A stretch of DNA of 31,867 nt from a virus, in the IMG/VR virus record IMGVR_UViG_3300037842_000047, positions 1 through 31,867 of that record. The stretch is one strand, 5' to 3'. A model generated the notes under the pieces. That model did no database searches, had not been told where the DNA came from, and worked only from the letters and a program-made list of their open reading frames with translations. Shown one piece after another: positions 8,501 to 16,606 of the stretch. Every line of letters starts with the position of its first letter. Position 1 is the stretch's first letter. A program made the position numbers and the translations under genes.

Positions 8501-11015
8501 GACGGAGGTTGTGGATGAAAAAGGACATTACACGGCCAGTCAGGTACTTGGAACCTATGTCCGTCATCGTGTTATCGATGTTAATAATCTTTGCCGCCTC
8601 GTTCATCGCGTCAGTCACGCTCTTTCCACGGGCTTTCCCAGCGTTACGCAGGATTTCAACAACCTTACGTCCAGCTTCATCATTGCCTTCTCCAAACAAG
8701 ACACGAAGCTGCTCACTTTCTGTTAGTTGCAACCCCTTTGGAGCATCGGGGTCAAATTCATACTTATAGAAGTCGCCAATCCCCTTGCGCTTGGCAGAGT
8801 TCATGGCGTGTTTTCTAACACGTAACTCGTAATTAGCATCGGACTCTCCTCTCAACTTAGGAAAGCGACTTTTGGCTGTCTCTCTCTCTATTAGATACCT
8901 TTCATAGTCTTCATAGTTGGCAAAGACATCTTTAGGTATTAGTTCGTCTCCAACCGTTTCGTCTTTCCACCCTTTCCAATGTGTAGTGGCAGCATCTCGA
9001 TCTATGTGAACGGTTTTCTTACCACCACTTACTGTAGTTGCTGTTAGGGAACCGTTGAAAGGTACTTCATCAGGTTTAGCTATTTTAACTGCTAAGTCTC
9101 CTTCGTTTAAAACAGGCAATGTTGTTTCAAGGCTTCTGTCTGACCCCAGCTTATCAAGATAAGCGTTTTCCAGATTGTTGTCATATTGATTCCATTTGCC
9201 TGCAGGAATCACAATAGGCTCATCCGAAACAACACGTTGTTCGATCTTACCTCGTGTCGTACCTTGGCCTTCTAAAACGTCCAAGTCTTTTACTGCTGCT
9301 AACCATGCATCTTCATCTATTTCAACTATAGAGGCGACAAGTCCTTCGTTTTCAGCAAACTGAGCAAGCGTATCCTCGGCTTCAGGGGGGCCATCGGGAT
9401 ACCATTGCATCACCGCCCCCTCATCGTCCCCATAGATGTTCATCTCTGCATCACGAATCTTCTGATCAACATCTCGTACAGCGTAGAAGCGAGCAGTTTG
9501 AGGGTCATCAATGACAGACGTACCCTCAGAATTAAACATGGAATCAAATCGATTCTCTATGACGAGATCGCCTTGTTCATTAACCGTGATCCTTTGCTTA
9601 CTACTTCCACGATATACTTTCCCTGAAGCTGCTACGCTAGAAAGAGGGATATGCTGCCCTGTCTTATCAGTCCAAGCAGTCGAAGGCTCTCCATAATACT
9701 CTGAAGGGTCTTGGGGAGGAGGCACTTCCTTAGAGCGTTGTTCATACCTTACAGGTATTGATTCGTCCTGTTTCACAGGCTTCGTATCATACAAAGCATC
9801 GTCACCCTTCAAGCCTGCAGACGCCTCGTTAACGGTATCGTCATCCCATGACCTTGGGGCCATTGTCTCGTCTTCAACGTCTACACGATCCTTGCGTTTG
9901 AAGGCTTCGTCAGCCTCCGCAGCATCGTGGGCAGCAACGCTTGCGTTAGTCAGTTCGTCCTCTGCTTTGTTAATCTCTGCGACAGTATCTTTATCTCCTC
10001 CAAAAGCTAAATCTTCAGCATCCTGTAGCTTCTGCTGTTTCTTAGATAAAACATTAGCTCCTGCTTCTGTTGCATCGGCTCCTATCTTTGCTGCCGCATC
10101 GCGTCCAGCTAGAATGCGCCTAAGCCCAGAGGAGGTGGTACGTCCTGCAGTTTTTGCTGCGACCTTTAGAGAAGCTGCTAGGTAGTTGAAAAAGATACCA
10201 AATACAGCACCTTCGCCTGCAAACTTCATACGCCCAAGCGCGTTACCTTGAAAGGCGTTCCAACTGTATGTTATGGACTCACCGAGTTCATTCGCTGGTG
10301 CGTTAACCCAGTCTGGGTTTGCTTCTATAGCCTGCTCAACAATAGTCTCTAGTTCGCTATGTTCGTTAAAGAACCCCTGCAACCAGTTTACAAGTAACTC
10401 CTCATCCTGCCCTCTCCAAAAAATACCTTCAGCAATGACGCCTGTTCCAACGCCTTGTTTTCCCACTTCAAAAAGCTTCTGGGGGGTTAACCCACGTTCC
10501 CTAGCGGCTCTATCGGCTGCTCGCTTAGACTTCGCCATGTCGCTTACATAAGCAGCACGGGTCTTATCGTCCATCGCAGCTATTTGTTTATCAGACTTTG
10601 GCCTCCCACCCCAGCGTTTCGCCTGATCTTTTGACCAAGGGGCTTTAGTCTTAGGGCCACCTCCTACCCGCTTCATGACTCGATGCCCTAGTAAGTAGGA
10701 GCTTACTAAGTGGCTTCCTATTTTAGATAATTCGAAATTAGTACTATGAGGATTATCAGGGATGTAATCAGAAAAAGTAAATACTCGTTGATCGGCTCCT
10801 GCGAAATCAGGAATAAAGTTGGCAGCGGCTTCACCTGTTTGAAAGACGCCCTTAGCGGCTCCTTGAAGAGTGTTATCGTACCAAGAGCGTTCCTGCATTT
10901 GGCGATCTTTATAGTCAGTCGTATCTTGATTCTTGTACCAAGAGTTTAACTGAGATTGATAAATATCCAGTTCGCTTTTAGTTGCGCCCCCTAATTGTGT
11001 TTGTCCTACAGGCAT
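5538..11015 (-). CDS. Very large internal virion / DNA-ejection protein (T7 gp16 position)
   Basis: 1825 residues from ATG 11015; its A is shared with the TAA of the gp15-position gene. T7 gp16 (1318 residues) is an ejected core protein with an N-terminal transglycosylase; I see no such motif here. Residues 1-300 include a basic Lys/Arg-rich part (about 130-175). Residues about 300-440 are acidic, alanine-rich and probably disordered or coiled. Residues about 440-615 resemble an ADP-ribosyltransferase fold (see separate entry). Residues 940-1065 are helical and charged. The C-terminal 750 residues carry segments seen in large phage ejection or polyvalent proteins (TTDELFKQMSFRATAMSKLS at 1255-1274; GWRPYSVRIDDKYISYSRLDP at about 1515-1535). 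Position between the gp15-like protein and the fibre adaptor supports an ejected core protein. The role is inferred mainly from synteny and size. Confidence 0.75.
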   Translation of the reverse strand: MPVGQTQLGGATKSELDIYQSQLNSWYKNQDTTDYKDRQMQERSWYDNTLQGAAKGVFQTGEAAANFIPDFAGADQRVFTFSDYIPDNPHSTNFELSKIGSHLVSSYLLGHRVMKRVGGGPKTKAPWSKDQAKRWGGRPKSDKQIAAMDDKTRAAYVSDMAKSKRAADRAARERGLTPQKLFEVGKQGVGTGVIAEGIFWRGQDEELLVNWLQGFFNEHSELETIVEQAIEANPDWVNAPANELGESITYSWNAFQGNALGRMKFAGEGAVFGIFFNYLAASLKVAAKTAGRTTSSGLRRILAGRDAAAKIGADATEAGANVLSKKQQKLQDAEDLAFGGDKDTVAEINKAEDELTNASVAAHDAAEADEAFKRKDRVDVEDETMAPRSWDDDTVNEASAGLKGDDALYDTKPVKQDESIPVRYEQRSKEVPPPQDPSEYYGEPSTAWTDKTGQHIPLSSVAASGKVYRGSSKQRITVNEQGDLVIENRFDSMFNSEGTSVIDDPQTARFYAVRDVDQKIRDAEMNIYGDDEGAVMQWYPDGPPEAEDTLAQFAENEGLVASIVEIDEDAWLAAVKDLDVLEGQGTTRGKIEQRVVSDEPIVIPAGKWNQYDNNLENAYLDKLGSDRSLETTLPVLNEGDLAVKIAKPDEVPFNGSLTATTVSGGKKTVHIDRDAATTHWKGWKDETVGDELIPKDVFANYEDYERYLIERETAKSRFPKLRGESDANYELRVRKHAMNSAKRKGIGDFYKYEFDPDAPKGLQLTESEQLRVLFGEGNDEAGRKVVEILRNAGKARGKSVTDAMNEAAKIINIDNTMTDIGSKYLTGRVMSFFIHNLRQGFSNLPDEAVNFKKKDVDTLADALGFVKDPHRRGPAAILEEDVLNAIDDIADSNAIGRDAMAERIRQGRGEFRKLYGELAPATSMDESMRQDVKVLKEAYIRSVAYKMDSIIQVKKLKQLTEDISKMSDEEWAANKGLQQAYNAELERIAMKVSNIQKLATASGRMLRAQQDFHKAVFSDMEQHIDQMKYGNPKQLKKHAQRLHAVMEANRHDAVSEAIASKKYLAQTVRGIDVHNEYWLNSILSGTKTQLVNFVSTGLHLYYKPLEGMLGSMMRLDPAQAKVMMDQLVQTAMINASVVRVLGSLGWNNFKHMGGMFDNAGFHANRAKIFKRGQEGTGPLAQATGAVAGARKSFRHGEGTLSQNSDLFDVKQPHAISGDLLGEASDGSFFGSSLGARATLEYVGNIVRLPMRMMITTDELFKQMSFRATAMSKLSADALDAGFTKAEDIARYIADNFTGLIRKNGQRHSGKAIQDEAYREHGKILSRFNEKSTSEFPEQYRDRDAFLDDYVAHHYNPNKGKLSERAMDWAEDVTYTRRLDKDVVFLKSLGKTPKAGSLMQDTQDMVHRHPFLRLVMPFVKTPVNILKFPLQRMSIPGVISPNGTMLGKEYQWLKNMHSRYQADMASGDPQRMAEAAGRIWAGRFYWVSSIGLASSGVITGGGPSNPSERTNLIATGWRPYSVRIDDKYISYSRLDPFSSVLGLAADTYEKFAEQGKAGDIEEDGFTAVMLAGAYSVSNNIADKSYLSGINNVLQAFLEPETKLKALLKKQSGSYIPKIVSQWTPLTDDHYMKKTYGILEGLAVRIPGAAKYVEPMRNYLGDPIESMYAPTVWAAGLNPFLVSQAKNDKVLDEIGYLDYGFGAPTARIKGSRHLDMRKFFDDNGRSAFDRFQEAIGQEKINGLTIRNALERLFDSPAYQKASLMADKGELFHQGTFRDPRIKAVKSLMSRFRNRAKNRVLVEYPNLLGAVKTYNWQTESQMKKLLEN
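9171..9713 (-). other. Candidate ADP-ribosyltransferase-like region within the gp16-position protein
   Basis: Residues about 435-615 show, in the right order and spacing, elements reminiscent of R-S-E class ADP-ribosyltransferases: KVYRGSS (466-472; Arg469), EGTS then DDPQTARFYA (497-512; like the STS motif followed by dPxxAxxYA), a strand GLVASIVEID (558-567), and KIEQRVVSDEPIVIPAG (590-606; like the E-x-E-V motif followed by a hydrophobic strand). The usual catalytic Glu would align either with E592 or with R594, so activity is uncertain. This is a motif-level reading only; it could be an inactive relative or a chance resemblance. Confidence 0.4.
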
Positions 11016-14000
11016 TATTTCTTTGGTTTTGGCTTATTGATTTTTGGCTTCGGAACCTTATCCACAAGCTTCTGAATGGCTTCGTCTTGAATCTGTTGGA
11101 TTATCTCTGGGACAGTAGGCAAGGCGTCTGCTTTAGGTGTAGCCCCTTTCGGAGGAGAAGTGCGATACCGCTCTGCTTCTCTCTTATTAGCCCCTTCCAT
11201 TACTTCTGCTGTCCTTTGTTTAACACGATCAGGAAATAGCTTATCCAAATATTGCTGAACAGCTTTACGTTCTTTCGGATTTTGGATTAAGCCTCCTATT
11301 TCTTTCTTCTGCTCTTCGTGAACCCAAGGAGCATCGGGAGTTAGCCTCGTCGGACGGCGCACTTCACCATCAGGGCCGGGAGGTAACTGTTCTACTGCAG
11401 GCTGTATAAGTCCATCAGGAGACATGGTTTGTTCCATCTCAGGAACCTTCCCTCTGTTGGGAGTCCCTTCACGAGGCTCGTGTAGACCTTGAAGATGAAG
11501 CCTTTCGTTGGCTGTCTTCGCTCCCCAAGGCTTCAAACGGTTAAACGGTGAATCACTTTGGGCTTCCTTATGAGGAATAGTGAGTGGAGCTACACCAAAG
11601 ACATTGGTGCGGTCTCCATAAAATCCTTTTGTATACCCTGATCTTTTTATGAGGAGGTTGACAGCCTTAGCTCTCGCGCTGTTCATCTCAGCACCACCAC
11701 TTAAGACACCAACGTAATGCTCAGTACGTCTCTTAAACTCGTCAGGATCGATCCTAAGTCCTGTACCGCTTGTGCTTCTTCCAAACGGAACCCACATCTG
11801 TTCCATATCAGGAAGATTATGCGGGGAATTATAGTTCATCTCAGCTAAAGCTACTTGCTGAGCTAAGATGTATTGTTGTCCAATTCGATCCCGGCGGGGG
11901 ATTGCGTTAAAATCTAGTCCAAGTTTATCAAGGCGTTCTTGGGTTTTCTCGACATCACCTATTTTTCCAAACTTCCGTACTTCTTGACTTCCGTACTTGC
12001 TATCCTTAGAAAACTTCTTGCCTGTTAACGCATCTCCCGCATCCCCAAGCTCAGGTTGCCCCAGCGTTTCTGAACCTAAAGAATATTCTGCCCCTGCGCC
12101 ATCTCGCTGCTTACCGCTCTCAATGGTGTAATATTTAGGCGCAGCAGGGAGTCTCCCTGTAGCTCTTCCCAACATATTTCCATCTAAATCTACCGTAAAA
12201 TCGCGCCACCACGTTCCAAAACGGCCAAGCTGCTCACCTGACTCCGCAGCGTCTTTGATTTCATACCTATAGACGGGGTACTGTCCATTAGAGATTACTC
12301 CAGATATATCTTTGAAAGCCTCCCAGCCAAACCCATCCTCAATATTATACTCTTCGTTCAACACTTTCTGATTGTGTTGTAGAAAGCGGTCAAAGTGTTG
12401 CTTTTCAGCAGGAGTCCACGAAGTGTTCTGGTATATGGAGTGGTCAGAGCCTAAAAACTCCGATACCACGTGGTTCTCGATCTGATTTGAAGCGGATTCA
12501 GGCAACTCCTGTGGCATACGAGCCATGAACTTAATCATTTGGCCCCGCATCTTCTGATCATAATCGGTATGAGCTTCTTGAAGTAAGGCGAGTTGCTTAG
12601 GGTCTTCCAAGTTATAATTCTGAGGATTGATATCCTTACCGTGCATGAGCTTCCAAATCTTAAAGAAACCCTTGGCCTCACCTGAAAACTCCCACTCACC
12701 TATTTCAGACGCATTGATCTCTACGTTAAGATCATCAATCTGATCCCATGAAGTGTAGAGTAAGTGTGTGTTAGCTGATAACTGGTGAGTAACCACATTG
12801 AAGGGAACTTCTAAGTCATCCTCACCTTCAACAGGAATGTTTAGGTTGTAATCCTCCTTGAAATTTCCGTTCTCATCTATCCATTGACGCCAATCTAACC
12901 CGTCTCCCATCATCTGAGAATTACGTAGATATTCTTGGTGGCCTTGAATAGTTACCAGTAGTTCTTTTTGAGCATCAAGGTCTCCAACTTTCTGGGCTTC
13001 CCTATATTTACCCATAGTGTTTCCATAGTTTTCAACCTCTCGATTAAACTCTTCTTTTCTAAGTCTACGTTTGTCGTTGAGAGCCTGCTTTAAGCTGAAA
13101 CCACTTGGCCCTGTCCAAAATTGAACTGCTGAGTGCGTACCCGTAGCTCCTTTTTGATTGTCGTTAAAAACTTTCTCGTTAGTTGATTGTCCTAAGTCTC
13201 TAAAGTGAGACTCCATCTGACCTTCAATACTTGTAATAGTATCTTCAGCCTTTTTAAGTTGCGCTCCAAGCTTAAGCTGCTGTGCCTCTCTTGCTGCCTG
13301 TCCTTCTGGACTCCACCTAAGATGATCTTTGTAAACCCTTGTGTAGATGTTGACTCGTTTACGCATCTCTTCAGTCAACGCTGTCTTAAGGTCGGTGTAA
13401 CCTTTTTCGTCCCAATGTTTTTGACGCTCAGTTGGATCAGGGTGAGCGAGGTGGTAACGGTTCAGCAGCTTACGGGCAGTCTGCTGGATGTCTTCCTTCA
13501 TTGCGTCGAGGGCTTTGTGCGCTGCCTCTTTCTCAAGCGAGCTAGGCTTAGCAAGAGATACACCTTCAGCATCAGTTAGGTCATCTGCTTGACGAAACTT
13601 ATATTCAAACTGAGGTGCAATGACTTCCTTGAGAAGAGAGTCAGACGATCCATCAATAATGGAGGTAATAATATCCTTCTCATCACGCTCAAGTTGAGTC
13701 CAGTTGTCGCTAATGTTGACATGGGATTCAACCATCTTAATGGCGCGTCCTATGGCCTCATCATCTTCGCTTTCAAAAGTTTCGTTCTGAGCATCCTTAA
13801 GTTCCGCAAGTAACTCAAAAGGGTCAGTTAGTTTGTCTCGACCTGATGCGAGATTAGAAGCCATCTGAATCAAATCGTTCTGCTTAGCTAATGCTGAGTT
13901 ATCCAGAGACCTTTCCATTGCTGCTGTAAGAGCGAGTTGGACGCCCACGGCTTCTGGTTTAAATGTAGGGTTAGCCCAGATAAAGCGATTAACTAACGCT

Positions 14001-15484
14001 TCAGGATTCAAAAGTTTTCTAGCTGCAGCACGGGCGTCATCTAAGTTCGAGGCTCCTCCAACGGCATCGCTGAACAAGCCTTGAATCTCCTTGTAGAATT
14101 CGGTCTTCTTCAAGAAAGGACTCATGTGTTTCGCAAGATTATCCTGCAGAATTTCGCCGTAGTCTTCTTCCTTCTTCATGAAGGCAAGGTTATCGCTATA
14201 AACAGCGCGACTCATATCTCTCACCATGTCTCGATAGACATTCTGTGAGTGGTAGTCGCCGCCCTTGCGTATCCACTTTGAAGTAAAGCGTTCGTCTTTC
14301 AGTAAGATGTCAGCAGCCTCTTGAACACCCTGTTCATTGTAAGGAAAAGGGATGTGCTGAAGATCGTTGTTTGCGCGGTCTTTAATCTCTAAGTCAATGA
14401 TATGACTAACTCGCTTTATCTCCTCCATCTCACGGCTATACTGCTTATGATGAGCCATTGCTTGGACATCAAACATCTTCTCAGCAAAAGAATCTGAATC
14501 AAGGAAGCCGCCGCGCCCATCACCGCCACCAGAAGTACCGTCCATAAAACGCTTAAACATCTGATGGCGTTTTCCAGACTTATCCTCACGGGTCATCTTC
14601 ATGACACGCTCATAGACAGACTCCAATATTAGTTCGTTGTCTGGGTCTTCAGCTAGGTCTAAGAAGACTGGTTGAATAACCTTTTGAAATATTGCCTGAT
14701 TAAACGAGTGATTGTCATCAGGGTATGAGGCCCATTGCTTACTGATGTACTCCCGTAAGGGTTTAATGTTTATCGGGCTTCCCGGCTGCTTTGTGTCAGG
14801 CTGGTTCAGCTTAATGACATCCAAAAGATGATTACGGGATTGCTCATAGAAACTCTCTAAAACCTCGTTACGGTCTGACGCTACTTTTTCTTGTAAGAAG
14901 GGAGCGATTAGCCGCTGCCTTGCGTCCATCCATTTAGGAGCGTAGCCAGCATCCCAATAGCCTCCTTCTTTCTTATTCTCAGGCTGTCTCTGTCGATGTG
15001 CAGCTAAGTGCTGCTCTGCAATCTGCTCAGCTTCTTGAGCAAAATTATCTCCCTTCTTAGCTAATTCAATAGCTGCTAAAAACTCTTCATTAGTCCTTAG
15101 AAAATCAGCATCTTTATAAGCTGTGTTACCAGCTATGTTCATGATCTGATTTCGGTAGACATGGGGATTTCTCCATTGAGAATACCCAGCTTTCCTCAAG
15201 CCAGTCTTAAAGTCGTAAGCATTATCGGAGACACTCTGTTCCATCTCCCGCAAATACTGATCAGCTTCATGCATCCCACGCTGAGTCTTGCCCAGCATAT
15301 ACTTCTCAAGCACAGGGTTAAACCTATTCAAGGCTGCGCCGAGTTGCTGCAAGTCTGTCCCTCCCGCTGTCTTCTGCGCTCGCCCAACAATAGAGCCAAC
15401 CTGTGACTGACCGGGATTGGACGTAGGGATTGCTCCTAAAACGTCTTCTGGGCTGGGATTCCAGCGTTTTGCTCTAGCTGCCAT
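11015..15484 (-). CDS. Large internal virion protein (T7 gp15 position)
   Basis: 1489 residues from ATG 15484 in a TAATG junction with the gp14-like gene. T7 gp15 is 747 residues, so this is about twice that length. The protein is highly charged and mostly helical in appearance, with repeated Glu/Lys/Gln-rich stretches; a coiled-coil-like segment (EAQQLKLGAQLKKAEDTI and onward) lies near residues 720-765. The C-terminus is Pro/Lys-rich and basic (ending KPKINKPKPKK). No transglycosylase, peptidase or other catalytic motif is evident. By order (gp14-like, this, gp16 position) it is expected to be in the internal core and be ejected with the genome through the envelope. Direct similarity to T7 gp15 is not visible by eye. 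Confidence 0.72.
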   Translation of the reverse strand: MAARAKRWNPSPEDVLGAIPTSNPGQSQVGSIVGRAQKTAGGTDLQQLGAALNRFNPVLEKYMLGKTQRGMHEADQYLREMEQSVSDNAYDFKTGLRKAGYSQWRNPHVYRNQIMNIAGNTAYKDADFLRTNEEFLAAIELAKKGDNFAQEAEQIAEQHLAAHRQRQPENKKEGGYWDAGYAPKWMDARQRLIAPFLQEKVASDRNEVLESFYEQSRNHLLDVIKLNQPDTKQPGSPINIKPLREYISKQWASYPDDNHSFNQAIFQKVIQPVFLDLAEDPDNELILESVYERVMKMTREDKSGKRHQMFKRFMDGTSGGGDGRGGFLDSDSFAEKMFDVQAMAHHKQYSREMEEIKRVSHIIDLEIKDRANNDLQHIPFPYNEQGVQEAADILLKDERFTSKWIRKGGDYHSQNVYRDMVRDMSRAVYSDNLAFMKKEEDYGEILQDNLAKHMSPFLKKTEFYKEIQGLFSDAVGGASNLDDARAAARKLLNPEALVNRFIWANPTFKPEAVGVQLALTAAMERSLDNSALAKQNDLIQMASNLASGRDKLTDPFELLAELKDAQNETFESEDDEAIGRAIKMVESHVNISDNWTQLERDEKDIITSIIDGSSDSLLKEVIAPQFEYKFRQADDLTDAEGVSLAKPSSLEKEAAHKALDAMKEDIQQTARKLLNRYHLAHPDPTERQKHWDEKGYTDLKTALTEEMRKRVNIYTRVYKDHLRWSPEGQAAREAQQLKLGAQLKKAEDTITSIEGQMESHFRDLGQSTNEKVFNDNQKGATGTHSAVQFWTGPSGFSLKQALNDKRRLRKEEFNREVENYGNTMGKYREAQKVGDLDAQKELLVTIQGHQEYLRNSQMMGDGLDWRQWIDENGNFKEDYNLNIPVEGEDDLEVPFNVVTHQLSANTHLLYTSWDQIDDLNVEINASEIGEWEFSGEAKGFFKIWKLMHGKDINPQNYNLEDPKQLALLQEAHTDYDQKMRGQMIKFMARMPQELPESASNQIENHVVSEFLGSDHSIYQNTSWTPAEKQHFDRFLQHNQKVLNEEYNIEDGFGWEAFKDISGVISNGQYPVYRYEIKDAAESGEQLGRFGTWWRDFTVDLDGNMLGRATGRLPAAPKYYTIESGKQRDGAGAEYSLGSETLGQPELGDAGDALTGKKFSKDSKYGSQEVRKFGKIGDVEKTQERLDKLGLDFNAIPRRDRIGQQYILAQQVALAEMNYNSPHNLPDMEQMWVPFGRSTSGTGLRIDPDEFKRRTEHYVGVLSGGAEMNSARAKAVNLLIKRSGYTKGFYGDRTNVFGVAPLTIPHKEAQSDSPFNRLKPWGAKTANERLHLQGLHEPREGTPNRGKVPEMEQTMSPDGLIQPAVEQLPPGPDGEVRRPTRLTPDAPWVHEEQKKEIGGLIQNPKERKAVQQYLDKLFPDRVKQRTAEVMEGANKREAERYRTSPPKGATPKADALPTVPEIIQQIQDEAIQKLVDKVPKPKINKPKPKK

Positions 15485-16095
15485 TAGATGTCCACCTCTC
15501 CGCTAATATCTGGACTCGCTCCAAAGACTTTATCCTTGGGTTTAAAGCCTTGCCTAGTCTTGTAGCTGTCATAAGCAGACAACATTCCACCAGCCGCTTC
15601 CAAGCCGTAAGCCAATTCTGAAGGCTGAGCGACAGGAGAGAAAGTAGAGACCAGACGGCCCTGAACCTGTGAAGCTAATAGAGATTTATCACGATCCCAC
15701 TTAGCTAACGCTGTGTCTTCCTTGAGGTATTGGGCTTCTAACCACCTAGCCTCATAAGCATCAAATTCCTGCTGGGCTAGTTCTAGGCTAGTCCCTTCTG
15801 CTCCTGATTCTGCACCTGAAGCAGCAGCTTTAGCAGACATTGTGAGAGCCTTACGTTGAAAAGATTCCCGCTGTCTAGCTGAAGCATCTAACTTCTCTCT
15901 CACATTCGAGGCTAGAACAGTCTGCTGCATCCCGTGTTGTCGCTGGATATCAGCAGCCACAGCATTCTGATGATCTAGGGTTGCCTCAGCTTGTTGCTTC
16001 GCGCCTGCATATTGAGCAGCAGCAGAGGCAGCAGAGACCACCATCATGGCAATCGTTGTGGGTTCGCAGGCTAGGATGTAGATGGGTTCAATCAT
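15484..16095 (-). CDS. Internal virion protein B (T7 gp14-like)
   Basis: 203 residues from ATG 16095, overlapping the gp13-like stop by eight bases. T7 gp14 is 196 residues and is ejected to help form the envelope-spanning channel. The N-terminus (CEPTTIAMMVVSAASAAAQYAGAKQQ) is a short hydrophobic, alanine-rich segment followed by a long helical, Gln/Ala-rich region, the usual layout of this family. The middle (AKAAASGAESGAEGTSLELAQQEF) resembles the conserved SxxEGxSxxR/L segment of gp14 homologues. No alternative start exists between the ATG and Cys10, although several relatives begin at the equivalent of that cysteine. Both synteny and sequence style support the call. Confidence 0.82.
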   Translation of the reverse strand: MIEPIYILACEPTTIAMMVVSAASAAAQYAGAKQQAEATLDHQNAVAADIQRQHGMQQTVLASNVREKLDASARQRESFQRKALTMSAKAAASGAESGAEGTSLELAQQEFDAYEARWLEAQYLKEDTALAKWDRDKSLLASQVQGRLVSTFSPVAQPSELAYGLEAAGGMLSAYDSYKTRQGFKPKDKVFGASPDISGEVDI

Positions 16096-16606
16096 TTTTT
16101 CTAATAAACACTAAGAAGCGTCTCTTCTCCAACCCATAGTCCTCGAAGGTTCGAACAAAACGGAAGCCAAGCCACTTGAGCCATTTAATATAAACTGTCT
16201 GTCGTGAGTCAATGATATTAAACAGAACCTTATGTTTCTTGTGTAATTCATTTACCCACCACTTGGAGTTACGTAAAAATTTGAGTGCAATTCTGAACAA
16301 ATCATCAGTTCCGAGCATCCAGATAATGCCGAGATCGGTATCTCCAGAGTCGTTGACACCAAAAATTGCACAGGGATTGTCACCGTCTCGGAGGCAGACC
16401 GTGTAGGCAAATTCAGAGTCGTTGATTCCATCTTCAATGACGGATACAGGAGACTGCTTGGTGAGGGCAGCGAGTTCATTTCTGTCAGCAACCCGTAAAT
16501 TGGGGCCGAGTGCGGCTGCGTCTGATATGGTAGCTGTCCTAACATAGGCCTTTCCGTAGTCCCATCTATCCCCATCTAGTGGCTCGTGAGTATGCTCTTC
16601 CTTCAT
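16088..16606 (-). CDS. Internal virion protein A (T7 gp13-like, DUF2833-type)
   Basis: 172 residues from ATG 16606; the frame also opens six bases earlier at a TTG, which I do not prefer. It overlaps the end of the tail tubular B gene by 41 bases. The profile follows T7 gp13: an N-terminal TISDAAALGPNLRVADRNEL segment, a central GVNDSGDTDLGIIWMLGTDDL, and a C-terminal HKVLFNIIDSRQTVYIKWLKW then LGFRFVRTF, matching gp13's xxNxVxxxNxxxIRFLKxxGxxF pattern. The family has a GNAT-acetyltransferase-like fold from memory of its annotation, but is not known to be an active acetyltransferase. In T7, gp13 is required for stable packaging of the core proteins. Confidence 0.85.
   Translation of the reverse strand: MKEEHTHEPLDGDRWDYGKAYVRTATISDAAALGPNLRVADRNELAALTKQSPVSVIEDGINDSEFAYTVCLRDGDNPCAIFGVNDSGDTDLGIIWMLGTDDLFRIALKFLRNSKWWVNELHKKHKVLFNIIDSRQTVYIKWLKWLGFRFVRTFEDYGLEKRRFLVFIRKND

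Noticed and set aside
16252-16575. 107-codon minus-strand frame within the gp13-like gene
   Set aside because: It is a shadow frame fully inside a gene with a clear family match.
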